64,000 nt of DNA from Rhizobium sp. BK399 (GTDB lineage: Bacteria > Pseudomonadota > Alphaproteobacteria > Rhizobiales > Rhizobiaceae). Each line of letters begins with the position of its first letter. Position 1 is the stretch's first letter. Shown in pieces: positions 53,732 through 61,417 of this stretch. A model generated the notes under the pieces. That model did no database searches. It was given only the letters and a program-made list of their open reading frames with translations, and was not told where the DNA came from. The position numbers and the translations under genes are program-made. Location of the stretch: positions 1-64,000 of the forward strand of contig NZ_JACIAH010000011.1 of the NCBI RefSeq assembly GCF_014194695.1, in the 5' to 3' direction.

Positions 53732-53944
53732 ATGGAACCGCGGTCAATTCTGACATGTCCCATCTGCGGCCACCGGGCGCTGGAGACTATGCCGGTTGAC
53801 GCGTGCGTCTGTCGCTATGATTGTCGAAGCTGCGGAACAACGCTCACGCCGAAGCAAGGCGATTGCTGCGTCTTTTGCTCATACGGATCCGTTCCCTGTC
53901 CACCGGTTCAGGCCTGCAGGACAACCGTTCCGTCATCACGCTAG
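53732..53944 (+). CDS. GDCCVxC-domain small cysteine-rich protein
   Basis: The 70-residue protein has eleven cysteines, among them CPICGH, DACVCRYDCRSC and the name motif GDCCVFC. It is likely to bind zinc, another thiophilic metal or persulfide. The family occurs near mercury-resistance and sulfur genes and has no proven role. It is 22 bp downstream of the persulfide dioxygenase gene, so a sulfur-related function fits. The start at 53732 is the first ATG with a nearby purine-rich site. Confidence 0.8.
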   Translation: MEPRSILTCPICGHRALETMPVDACVCRYDCRSCGTTLTPKQGDCCVFCSYGSVPCPPVQACRTTVPSSR

Positions 53945-53986
53945 GTGGAGGATCGCCGCGTAGTGGTCTGGTGAGAGATCCTCCAC
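53945..53986. repeat. Inverted repeat directly after the GDCCVxC gene, and the following gap
   Basis: GTGGAGGATC (53945-53954) and GATCCTCCAC (53977-53986) form a perfect 10-bp stem starting right after the stop codon, with a 22-nt loop. There is no T-run, so termination is uncertain. The remaining gap to 54264 has no supported gene. Confidence 0.6.
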
Positions 53987-54264
53987 GTGCGAAAGCCGGC
54001 CGCCTCAACGACCGCGCGGACAGAATCGGCTGACATGCGCATTTCGGTTCGCGGTCCGCGTGGGCTGCCAGGGACAACCGTTTCCTCCCGCTGCACCGGA
54101 TGCTAGCTGGCGATGCAGAACAACTCGCCTCGTCTCAGAACTGCCCTAACGGAATGTGAAAGTCTCGTTTGGTCAGGAACGCCGTGGAACGTATTGGCCA
54201 TCAAGACAAATCGCCCGGCTCGTCGAAAGACGATAACCTTGAGAATGCTGCTGCCCAGCGCCGA

Positions 54265-55698
54265 TCAGGCACTCTCCGCGAGTTTGACGTCGAGGCCCAA
54301 CCAGCTCGCACAATCGCCAAGCGCGCGCCTAGCGATCAACTGGCGCTTCATGATGGTCTTGTCCTTGCCGCGGAAACGCTTGACGCCTTCGGGTTTTACG
54401 ATCGAACCGGGCTCGAGTTCGGGAAAGAGGCCGAAATTGATGTTCATCGGCTGGAACGATCGCTTGCCAGGCTCCTCGTCGTTGACGATGTGGCCACCGG
54501 TGATGTGGCCGAGCAGCGAGCCGAGCGCTGTCGTTGCGGGCGGCAGTGAAACGTCCTCTCCCTTGCGCTCGGCTGCGGCGAACCGGCCGGCCATCAACCC
54601 GACGCTTGCGCTTTCGACATAGCCTTCGCATCCGGTGATCTGACCGGCGAAGCGCAGTCCTCGGCGCGACTTGAGAGTGAGCGACGGGTCGAGCAGTGTC
54701 GGCGAATTAATGTAGGTATTCCGATGGAGGCCGCCGAGGCGGGCAAATTCCGCATTCTGCAGTCCCGGGATCATCCGAAAGATATCAGCCTGGGCGCCGT
54801 ATTTCAGCTTCGTCTGGAATCCGACCATGTTGTAGAGCGTGCCGAGCGCGTTGTCCTGCCGCAGTTGTACGACCGCATAGGCCTTGACGGTCGGGTTGTG
54901 AGCATTGGTCAGGCCCATCGGCTTCATGGGGCCGTGGCGAAGCGTCTCGCGGCCACGCTCGGCCATCACCTCGATCGGAAGGCAGCCATCGAAATAGGGC
55001 GTGCCTTCCCATTCCTTGAAGCCGACAGTGTCACCGGCAATCAGGGCGTCGACGAAAGCATTGTATTGCTCTTCGGTCATCGGGCAGTTGATATAGTCCT
55101 TGCCGGTGCCTCCGGGGCCGACCTTGTCGTAGCGCGACTGGTACCAGCAGATATCCATGTCGATGCTGTCGCGATGAACGATCGGCGCGATCGCATCGAA
55201 GAAGGCGAGCGCGTTGGCACCCGTCTCGGCCTGGATGGCGTTTGCGAGGGCAGGGGCCGTCAGAGGACCGGTCGCAACGATCGCAAGATCCCATTCCTTC
55301 GGCGGCAAGCCGGTCACTTCTTCACGAACGACCGTTATCAATGGGTGGTCCTGGATCGCTTTGGTAACGGCGTCCGAGAAACCATCGCGGTCGACGGCCA
55401 GTGCGCCACCGGCGGGAACCTGGTGCTTGTCGGCGCATGCCATGATCAGCGACCCCGCCATGCGCATCTCGGCATGGATGACGCCGACCGCATTGCTGGT
55501 CGCGTCGTCCGAGCGGAAGGAATTGGAGCAGACGAGCTCGGCCAGGCCGTCGGTCTTGTGAGCGTCGGTGCCGCGCACACCGCGCATCTCGTGCAGGATG
55601 ACAGGCACGCCGGCATTTGCGATCTGCCAGGCCGCCTCTGAGCCGGCGAGCCCGCCGCCGACCACATGGATGGGAGAATGGGAAGAGGTCTTGTTCAT
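54265..55698 (-). CDS. trmFO: Methylenetetrahydrofolate-tRNA-(uracil-54-C5)-methyltransferase TrmFO
   Basis: The 477-residue flavoprotein has the FAD-binding GGGLAGSEAAWQIA (about 13-26), the MnmG-like region CSNSFRSDDATSNAVG, and the C-terminal FAGQITGCEGYVESASVG and LLGHITGG. It makes ribothymidine at position 54 of tRNA using folate and FADH2, instead of SAM-dependent TrmA. It ends a minus-strand run after the three-domain oxidoreductase (63-bp gap), probably with its own promoter. Confidence 0.94.
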   Translation of the reverse strand: MNKTSSHSPIHVVGGGLAGSEAAWQIANAGVPVILHEMRGVRGTDAHKTDGLAELVCSNSFRSDDATSNAVGVIHAEMRMAGSLIMACADKHQVPAGGALAVDRDGFSDAVTKAIQDHPLITVVREEVTGLPPKEWDLAIVATGPLTAPALANAIQAETGANALAFFDAIAPIVHRDSIDMDICWYQSRYDKVGPGGTGKDYINCPMTEEQYNAFVDALIAGDTVGFKEWEGTPYFDGCLPIEVMAERGRETLRHGPMKPMGLTNAHNPTVKAYAVVQLRQDNALGTLYNMVGFQTKLKYGAQADIFRMIPGLQNAEFARLGGLHRNTYINSPTLLDPSLTLKSRRGLRFAGQITGCEGYVESASVGLMAGRFAAAERKGEDVSLPPATTALGSLLGHITGGHIVNDEEPGKRSFQPMNINFGLFPELEPGSIVKPEGVKRFRGKDKTIMKRQLIARRALGDCASWLGLDVKLAESA

Positions 55699-55761
55699 GC
55701 GCGGCTGATTACCACGCTGGGCCGGCGCAGGAAACCGAAGAATTGCGAGGGCTCGATGCCC

Positions 55762-57825
55762 TCATATATCCAACTCCAGCCGGGCGCCTGTGTCGCTCGC
55801 CGCGGGCACGGCGCAACAGATCAGCGCTTCGTCATCGGCGACGTCCGCGGTCGGCTCCTTGATATAGGCGACGGAACCTGACAGGATTTTCGTCCTGCAG
55901 CTTCCGCAATTGCCGAGGCGACAGCTGAACTCGGGCGCCAAGCCGCGCGCTTCGGCAAGCTCCAGTAACGTGCCCGATCCCGGCTCCCAGCGCGCTTCCT
56001 TTCCGGAGTGCATGAAATAGACCGGCTGCGGTTCCTCGGCGGTGCGTGCGGACCACCTCGTGGTCTCGTCCCCCGACCGCTGGAGCGATGCGGGGCCAAA
56101 CGCTTCCGCATGGATTCGTCCATCGGCAACATTCAATCCGCGCAGGCCATCATAGACTGACTGCATGAAACCTGTTGGACCGCAAAGATAGAAGTCATAA
56201 TCGTTGAACGGCAACACGCTGGTCAGCAGCGTCATGTCAACGCGCCCCTGCTGTTCGTAGTCTTCGCCGCCGACCGTATCACTCGCATCACTGAGTAGCC
56301 GGACCAGCTTGACGACGCCACCGGCCGCGGCGGCGAGGGCATGAAGCTCGGCATCAAAGGCGCGATCCTGTTTGTTGTGAGCCGAATAGATCAGCCAGGT
56401 CGGCCGTATCCGCCGCGTACGCAATCCTTCGTAGACGATGTGCCGAAGCATCGCGAGCAGCGGTGTGATGCCAATGCCCGCCGCCAACAGGACGGCTGGG
56501 CGTCTCTCCGCGGCGTCGATCGTGAACGCGCCGGCGGGCGCGCGGACATCGATGATGTCGCCTTCTCGGATAACGTCGTGGAGATGCGTCGAAACTAGCC
56601 CCTCTCGCTTGACGCTGATGCGATACACGCTGTCGGAGGGAGCAGAGGATATCGTGTAAGTACGAACCAGCGGCGAGCCAGCTCCCGCTATGTTGACGCG
56701 AATGGGCAAATGCTGCCCAGCGATATGGGGAACGATCCCGCCCGCATCTGTAGGCTCAAGATAGAATGAGCGCACGCTTGCGCTTTCCCGAACGACGCGG
56801 GCAACGCGGAACGGCCGCCAGCCCTTGGCAAGGGCCGTCGCGCGAAGTCGAGCGGCGGCATCATTCCAGCTTCCGGTCATCAGGGAATTGGGTGACTGGC
56901 CATCAGCACGCGAACGCCAGCGGAGCGGCAGCGCGCCCGCTCTGTGGACGATCTGACTCGGACGAAAACACCATAGCCGTTCGGCTCCCTGGAAAGCCGC
57001 GATTTCAGGTGACTCCAGTATGACCCAAGCTTCACCCGAGAGTTGGAGTAGATCGCCGCTCTCAAAATCCGCGAAGACGAGCCCGGCCCGCGGATTGGCA
57101 ACGATGTTGCCGAGCGTGTTGAAGAAGAGATTGCCGGCAAAGTCGGGGATTGTCAGAATGCCGTCCTCGCCGATTCTCACGAACCCCGGCCTGCCGCCGC
57201 GATGCGAGATGTCGATCTGCCGCTCGCCATCGCGATCGACATAGGATGCAACAAAAAACGTATCCGCCTTCGCAATCATCTCTGCTGGACGGCCGCCGAG
57301 ACTGTCGAAACGGACTGGGGGTGGCTCGGCCGGCTGCAACGGATCCCGCACGAACTCGAAGTCGCGCAGCTGTATATATTGCGGGCAGTTGCCGTAGGAT
57401 TGTCCGACGCGCACATCGAAGCGGTTGGGTCCGGTACGGTGGATCGTTCCGTTCAGACGGTTTCGGCGGCGCGTATGGAGCTCGATACCGAGCATGGCGA
57501 CCGCGTTGCCGTCCTCCATCCCTTCATCGGCCGGGTCGAAAGGCATGCGCTGAAGACCGACACTCAGGGTATGAATGTCGGGGCTGTGCAGGAATCCCGG
57601 CCGATTGGCGCGCAACGTCGCCCAGGGGTTGCCTTCCGTGTCCACGCTTCCGAGGGCGATGAAGGGTAGCTGCGGATAGAATTCGCGGTGCTGATCGATC
57701 AGGTAATCTCGCAGCACGCGACGGCCCACTTCGTCCATTCGCTTGGCGACGCCGACCTTGTCCTGAAGCGCGACCTCCCCGGCATGCCAGGGAGAAGGCT
57801 TGGCGCCGCGTATTTCGACAGACAT
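55762..57825 (-). CDS. Three-domain PNPOx-flavin reductase-ferredoxin fusion oxidoreductase
   Basis: The 687-residue protein joins an N-terminal pyridoxamine-phosphate-oxidase-like split barrel (about 25-290), a ferredoxin-NADP reductase module (about 325-590) and a C-terminal plant-type [2Fe-2S] ferredoxin (about 600-687). The reductase has the FAD motif RTYTISS and the NAD loop AAGIGITPLLAM. The ferredoxin has C635, C640, C643 and a Cys pair at 670-671. Electrons should pass NAD(P)H - FAD - [2Fe-2S]. The role of the barrel may be flavin or heme binding. It follows GST by 28 bp, so the two are one operon under a divergent LysR. Substrate unknown. Confidence 0.82.
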   Translation of the reverse strand: MSVEIRGAKPSPWHAGEVALQDKVGVAKRMDEVGRRVLRDYLIDQHREFYPQLPFIALGSVDTEGNPWATLRANRPGFLHSPDIHTLSVGLQRMPFDPADEGMEDGNAVAMLGIELHTRRRNRLNGTIHRTGPNRFDVRVGQSYGNCPQYIQLRDFEFVRDPLQPAEPPPVRFDSLGGRPAEMIAKADTFFVASYVDRDGERQIDISHRGGRPGFVRIGEDGILTIPDFAGNLFFNTLGNIVANPRAGLVFADFESGDLLQLSGEAWVILESPEIAAFQGAERLWCFRPSQIVHRAGALPLRWRSRADGQSPNSLMTGSWNDAAARLRATALAKGWRPFRVARVVRESASVRSFYLEPTDAGGIVPHIAGQHLPIRVNIAGAGSPLVRTYTISSAPSDSVYRISVKREGLVSTHLHDVIREGDIIDVRAPAGAFTIDAAERRPAVLLAAGIGITPLLAMLRHIVYEGLRTRRIRPTWLIYSAHNKQDRAFDAELHALAAAAGGVVKLVRLLSDASDTVGGEDYEQQGRVDMTLLTSVLPFNDYDFYLCGPTGFMQSVYDGLRGLNVADGRIHAEAFGPASLQRSGDETTRWSARTAEEPQPVYFMHSGKEARWEPGSGTLLELAEARGLAPEFSCRLGNCGSCRTKILSGSVAYIKEPTADVADDEALICCAVPAASDTGARLELDI

Positions 57826-57853
57826 GGCTGCCTCCTTTCTCGGCTGGTGTGCC

Positions 57854-58471
57854 TCAAGCCGCTTCGACTATGCCGACGGGCGATTTCTGGAATGGCTCAA
57901 AGCCGGGCAGGCCCTCGATCCGCTCGAGCCATGCCGTCACGTTGCGATACGCCGATCGATCGACATTCCCTTCCGGTGCGCGGGCGATATAGCTGTAAAG
58001 GGCGACATCGGCGATGGTTGGTCGGCTTGCGGCGATCCATTCACGATCGACCAGCCGGTCATCGATCAACTGCAGAATGCGATGAGCCCGCGCGATCACT
58101 TCGCCGCTATCGAATGTCGCGCCGAACAACGTCACGAGCCTTGCCGCACAAGGGCCATAGGCAATCTCGCCGGCGGCAACCGAAAGCCACCGCTGGATCG
58201 CCGCCGCGGCTGCAGGCTCCTCCGGAAGCCACCCTTCGGGCGCGTACTTCTTGGCGAGGTAGACGAGGATAGCATTGGAGTCGCTGATAACGACATCGCC
58301 ATCTTCGAGCACCGGCAACTGGCCGAACGGATTGAGCGCCAGGAACTTGGCGCTCTTGTGCTCCCTGGCAGCAAGGTCAACTTGCACGACCTCGGCGTCG
58401 ATGCCGATAAGCGACAGGAAGAGGTGAGCGCGATGGGAATGGCCCGAAAGGGGATGCGAATAGAGCTTCAT
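57854..58471 (-). CDS. Glutathione S-transferase
   Basis: The 205-residue protein has an N-terminal thioredoxin-fold domain (MKLYSHPLSGHSHRAHLFLSLI, with Ser as the likely activating residue, and NPFGQLPVLEDGD, SNAILVYLA) and an all-helical C-terminal domain (ASRPTIADVALYSYIA). It conjugates glutathione to electrophiles or carries out thiol exchange. ATG 58471 is chosen, with GGAG nine bases upstream; a GTG five codons earlier is possible. It heads the operon with the fusion oxidoreductase and is divergent from LysR. Confidence 0.88.
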   Translation of the reverse strand: MKLYSHPLSGHSHRAHLFLSLIGIDAEVVQVDLAAREHKSAKFLALNPFGQLPVLEDGDVVISDSNAILVYLAKKYAPEGWLPEEPAAAAAIQRWLSVAAGEIAYGPCAARLVTLFGATFDSGEVIARAHRILQLIDDRLVDREWIAASRPTIADVALYSYIARAPEGNVDRSAYRNVTAWLERIEGLPGFEPFQKSPVGIVEAA

Positions 58472-58504
58472 CAGTCTGATCTCCACGTTGCAATAGGCCG
58501 GATA

Positions 58505-58534
58505 GTAATTGTTCCTTGCTCAGTGTTGAATTAC
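58505..58534. promoter_or_regulatory. Candidate operator between GST and LysR genes
   Basis: GTAATT (58505-58510) and AATTAC (58529-58534) form a perfect inverted repeat with an 18-bp spacer in the 109-bp divergent gap. It probably serves the LysR regulator; the spacer is longer than in most LysR boxes. Confidence 0.4.
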
Positions 58535-58580
58535 GATAACACACAAGAAACTATTTCATTTGGCGGAATAACGGTGGGTG

Positions 58581-59468
58581 ATGGATCGACTTCAATGCAT
58601 GAGAGTTTTCGTCAAAGTCGCCGAAACGGCGAGCTTTGCGCAGGCAGCTCGCCAGCTCCATATGAGTGCCCCGGCGGTCACGCGCGCAGTCGCCTCTCTC
58701 GAGGAGGCCACCGGGGCGCGGCTCTTCGTGCGCTCGACACGCTCCGTAAAGCTGACGCCGTCCGGCAGCCGCTATGCCGATGACTGTCGGCGGATCCTCG
58801 GGGACATTGACGAGGCGGAAGCCTCGGCGGGCGGATCTCATGCAACGGCATCGGGGATCCTGACGATCACGGCGCCGGTTCTGTTCGGTCAGATCTATGT
58901 CATCCCGATCATGACGGAGTTTCTCAGTCTGCACCCGGCCGTGACAGGGCGTGCACTCTTCTTCGACAGGATGGTCAATCTCGTGGAGGAGGGCATCGAC
59001 GTTGCCGTCCGCATCGGACACCTGCAAGACTCGGATCAGCAAGCAGTCAGGGTCGGTAGTGTCCGCCGCGTCGTATGCGGCGCGCCCGGCTATTTCGAGC
59101 GCCACGGCGAACCGACGACGCCGGCGGACCTTGCCCGGCACGTCACGATCGTCAATACCGGGTCGTCGGCGCCGCTGGAATGGCACTTTGCGCCGGGCCA
59201 CGCGCCCGTGAAGCTTCACCCACGCATGTATTGCAACACTGTCGGTGCATCGATCGAAGCCGCGGTGACCGGGTGGGGGCTCTCACGGACCCTGTCCTAT
59301 CAGGTGGCGGAACACCTTGCGGCCGGTCGGTTGAAAACAGTGATCGAGGAGTACGAGGAAGAGCCTTTGCCAATTCACGTCGTTCATGTGGAGGGGAGAC
59401 ATGTCTCGGCGAAGACGCGTGCATTCGTAGATTTTGTGGCTCAGAAGATAAAAGCACTCGGCCTCTGA
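58581..59468 (+). CDS. LysR-family transcriptional regulator
   Basis: The 295-residue protein has the LysR winged helix (MRVFVKVAETASFAQAARQLH, then SAPAVTRAVASLEEATGARLF) and a co-inducer domain. It resembles the CrgA/DhcR-like branch with EEGIDVAVRIGHLQDSDQQAVRVG. It is divergent from GST and the fusion oxidoreductase, so it should control them, with an electrophile or its conjugate as the likely signal. ATG 58581 is used; the GTG at 58578 is equivalent. Confidence 0.88.
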   Translation: MDRLQCMRVFVKVAETASFAQAARQLHMSAPAVTRAVASLEEATGARLFVRSTRSVKLTPSGSRYADDCRRILGDIDEAEASAGGSHATASGILTITAPVLFGQIYVIPIMTEFLSLHPAVTGRALFFDRMVNLVEEGIDVAVRIGHLQDSDQQAVRVGSVRRVVCGAPGYFERHGEPTTPADLARHVTIVNTGSSAPLEWHFAPGHAPVKLHPRMYCNTVGASIEAAVTGWGLSRTLSYQVAEHLAAGRLKTVIEEYEEEPLPIHVVHVEGRHVSAKTRAFVDFVAQKIKALGL

Positions 59469-59526
59469 GCGGGGAGCGGAATGCTGACGTGGGGTTGGAC
59501 GCCAGCGGTGATGCACATCCAGAAGT

Positions 59527-59730
59527 TCAAGCCGTTGCTCTGGCCGATGTTTCGTAGCGTTTGGACATGAAGCTTATTCGGTCGAGATTATTCAGCAGAT
59601 CGACCATGTCGCATGCTTCGCGCCACGTCATCCTAGCCATCGGAACGCCGTTCAGTTCAGCCGGGCGCTGTGTCGTGGCGTCGACGACTGTCCAAAGGCC
59701 GTCCTCCATCCGAAGATTATATCGGCACAT
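59527..59730 (-). CDS. Small conserved-looking protein of unknown function
   Basis: The 67-residue product starts MCRYNLRMEDGLWTVVD. A Trp-rich strand is followed by a helix MTWREACDMVDLLNNLD. The pattern looks like a compact single-domain cytosolic protein. ATG 59730 is preferred, with GGAG upstream; a GTG start at 59769 would add 13 residues including CGMC. No family recognised. It converges on the LysR gene with a 58-bp gap. Confidence 0.5.
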   Translation of the reverse strand: MCRYNLRMEDGLWTVVDATTQRPAELNGVPMARMTWREACDMVDLLNNLDRISFMSKRYETSARATA

Positions 59731-59926
59731 TCCGCATGTCTCCGTTATGCAACGGCCGGATACTTTCACAATGGTTAATATTAGTCCACCCTAAAGGACG
59801 ACCGATATCGCGCGTATCAACAGGCTGGCAGAATGTTCATTTCGCATGTTGCGCTTTGATCTCGGAGATCCGGGTCCAACCGAATGGTTGGCGTCTGTAT
59901 TGGGCAATAAGGCCCCAGAATCAAAA

Positions 59927-59944
59927 ACGGCGCCGTAGCGCCGT
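59927..59944 (-). terminator. Terminator of the first DUF1127 gene
   Basis: ACGGCGC (59927-59933) and GCGCCGT (59938-59944) form a perfect 7-bp stem; on the minus strand it is followed by TTTTTGATT. Confidence 0.85.
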
Positions 59945-59969
59945 CTTGGAAGCTTAGCGCTCGCCGCTA

Positions 59970-60113
59970 TTAGCGGAACGAGCGGGAAGCGATGTTGCGG
60001 ATGTCGTAGCGGCTAACGCCAATGTCGGCGAGCGTCTGGTTGGAGAGGCTGCCAAGCTCGCTGAGCGTGCGGCGGTAGCTAATCCAGCTCTTTGCAATGC
60101 GGATCGGGTTCAT
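59970..60113 (-). CDS. DUF1127 small protein (47 residues)
   Basis: The product has one DUF1127 (YjiS-like) motif: SWISYRRTLSELGSLSNQTL and ADIGVSRYDIRNIA, in blocks, rich in Arg. DUF1127 proteins are small, often RNA-binding-like; in Agrobacterium they affect RNA turnover and phosphate and growth phenotypes. The start at 60113 has GAGGA eight bases upstream; the ATG at 60119 is too close to it. It lies behind a promoter shared in form with the next DUF1127 gene and the sRNA (60176-60239). Confidence 0.88.
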   Translation of the reverse strand: MNPIRIAKSWISYRRTLSELGSLSNQTLADIGVSRYDIRNIASRSFR

Positions 60114-60175
60114 GTTCATCTTCCTCAAAGTGACCGTCGAGAGCGGCGCCATCGCCGCCTGATCGTTGATCACTC

Positions 60176-60239
60176 ATATAGATGTTCTCTGTCATATTGT
60201 GCAGTGCAAAGAAAAGGCATCTGCTATGCAATTGTGCAT
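60176..60239 (-). promoter_or_regulatory. LysR-type activated promoter of the first DUF1127 gene
   Basis: On the minus strand a -10 CTATAT lies at 60176-60181. TGCACTGCA (60200-60208) lies 19 bases upstream, over the -35 zone. The inverted repeat ATGCA-N4-TGCAT (60226-60239) is centred about 63 bases before the expected start. The same layout occurs at 61187-61253 and, partly, at 60618-60697. Confidence 0.65.
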
Positions 60240-60341
60240 GCGATGCTCATTTCGGATGCAGGGTTACTATCTGGGCGCCGCCCCTTGAGAGCCCGATTCC
60301 GGCCACAACCATTGCGGAAGCCGGTAGCCAGACAAAAGAAA

Positions 60342-60368
60342 ACGCCCGTTGCCATTGGCAGCGGGCGT
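60342..60368 (-). terminator. Terminator of the second DUF1127 gene
   Basis: ACGCCCGTTGCC (60342-60353) pairs with GGCAGCGGGCGT (60357-60368, one mismatch). On the minus strand TTTTCTTTT follows. Confidence 0.88.
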
Positions 60369-60411
60369 CTTGGGTAAGCGATCTGCTTGGGAGGATAGCG
60401 GATCGTTTGTA

Positions 60412-60558
60412 TTAGCGGGCAGAAGCCTCGCGAGCAACGCGCTGGATGTCGGAGCGATCGATGCCGAGATCGTGCAATTCGCGGTTGGTCATGCGGCCGA
60501 GTTCGGTAACGGTCTGACGATACTTGCGCCAGTTGTTGAAAGAGCGTGTGAAGTTCAT
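60412..60558 (-). CDS. DUF1127 small protein (48 residues)
   Basis: The product starts MNFTRSFNNWRKYRQTVTEL and continues GRMTNRELHDLGIDRSDI with a basic end. It was too short for the usual ORF limit but is clear from the DUF1127 match, the AGGGGACC ribosome site seven bases upstream, and the terminator at 60342-60368. It is a paralogue of the DUF1127 gene at 59970. Both are single-gene transcripts on the minus strand with related promoters. Confidence 0.9.
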   Translation of the reverse strand: MNFTRSFNNWRKYRQTVTELGRMTNRELHDLGIDRSDIQRVAREASAR

Positions 60559-60617
60559 TTTGGTCCCCTTTCCTAGGGCTTGCGATTTGCCAGCTGCCGC
60601 CGATCGGCGCTGACCTC

Positions 60618-60697
60618 TATTTGATGAACTGAAATATATGTTGCAGTGCGAAACTTCGCCAGAGACAAGATTTCAGAGCACCTATGCAATAGATGCA
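60618..60697 (-). promoter_or_regulatory. LysR-type activated promoter of the second DUF1127 gene
   Basis: A -10-like CAAATA (60618-60623) has GCACTGCA (60642-60649) 19 bases upstream on the minus strand, the same spacing as in the other two promoters. The TGCA-type repeat (ATGCAATAGATGCA, 60684-60697) is about 16 bp further upstream than in the others. From here to 60992 no gene or other feature was recognised. Confidence 0.55.
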
Positions 60698-60992
60698 GGT
60701 CTAGAACCGCTTATTGCATGATTTGGCCACTATCTGGTCAATCAATAGGCAGAATGCCTTGCTGCCGATCGGTTCGGGGCTGTTTTCCGGCCGCTGGGGC
60801 GCAGGGCATCCTGTGCCTAACAGGTCTCAGGCAAAGTTCGCTCGGTTCGCTCGTCGCGAGCGACGATTTTTCCGTTTGCTTGCGAGGGCGGGCCTGGTGG
60901 TCATATCTGTCGTGCGCGAGCTTCCGCCTGAGCGATTGTCATGGTCCTGCCGCAGATCGCTGGAAACGTTGGGCTTAGGCGGCTGTGCTCCG

Positions 60993-61180
60993 AAAACAAA
61001 ACGCCCACCGGGGGAGGATCCGGTGGGCGTCATTAGAGTGACTGACAACTGGGAGGAGGAGTGTTGCCAGTCTATCGGAGGGCGCTGGGAGGAGGAGTGC
61101 GCTGCTCCGAATCTCGTTACGAAGATCATCTTCGCAGGCTTCCGGAAATCCGGGCAAGGACGCCATTCCCTGTCTTATGA
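60993..61180 (-). ncRNA. Trans-acting sRNA with three anti-Shine-Dalgarno loops (alpha-r14/NfeR1-like)
   Basis: The minus strand between 61113 and 60993 folds into three hairpins. Hairpin 1 (61109-61076) and hairpin 2 (61071-61041) each expose an identical 13-nt loop ACTCCTCCTCCCA. Hairpin 3 (61030-61001) is a perfect 11-bp stem with loop ATCCTCCC and is followed by TTTTGTTTT, a Rho-independent terminator. CCUCCC loops can pair with ribosome binding sites. Three hairpins with anti-SD loops are the hallmark of the rhizobial alpha-r14 family (NfeR1). The promoter at 61187-61253 predicts a start near 61180, giving about 188 nt, longer than the roughly 120 nt I recall for alpha-r14, so the 5' end may be processed. 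The ORF across it reads through the terminator and is spurious. Confidence 0.85.
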
Positions 61181-61186
61181 TCAAGC

Positions 61187-61253
61187 ATATAGGATGGCCG
61201 ATCTCGATTTTGCAGTGCAATATTCTCATGCTGCCCATGCATCAAGTGCATGG
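61187..61253 (-). promoter_or_regulatory. LysR-type activated promoter of the sRNA
   Basis: A -10 CTATAT (61187-61192) has TGCACTGCA (61211-61219) 19 bases upstream and the perfect inverted repeat CCATGCAtcaagTGCATGG (61235-61253) centred about 64 bases before the expected start. Site near -65 plus site over -35 is the classic LysR-type regulator layout. Confidence 0.65.
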
Positions 61254-61338
61254 CTGCGAGTATGGAGCATATATTAGCGATTTGACGTTATCGATCGGTT
61301 AAGGCGCGCGCCTAATTTGTACAATGAGGAATTCATAT

Positions 61339-61351
61339 GGGAATATTTCCC
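61339..61351. promoter_or_regulatory. Palindrome upstream of the DUF2157 gene
   Basis: GGGAA-TAT-TTCCC (61339-61351) is a perfect dyad 67 bp before the start codon. It may be an operator; nothing more can be said. Confidence 0.35.
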
Positions 61352-61417
61352 TCCTGCTCAATCAACGGCTATAAAGTAAGGAGAAAGCGCGTCATTGCGT
61401 GTTTGGTGGAGTAGGGC

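Noticed and set aside
61048..61100. Direct repeats of CTGGGAGGAGGAGTG considered as tandem ribosome sites on the plus strand
   Set aside because: No start codon with a sensible frame follows. The minus-strand reading as anti-SD hairpin loops explains both copies and the flanking stems better.
60975..61238. 87-codon frame across the sRNA
   Set aside because: It reads through all three hairpins and the terminator; the conserved structure is RNA-like, and the start lacks a good ribosome site.
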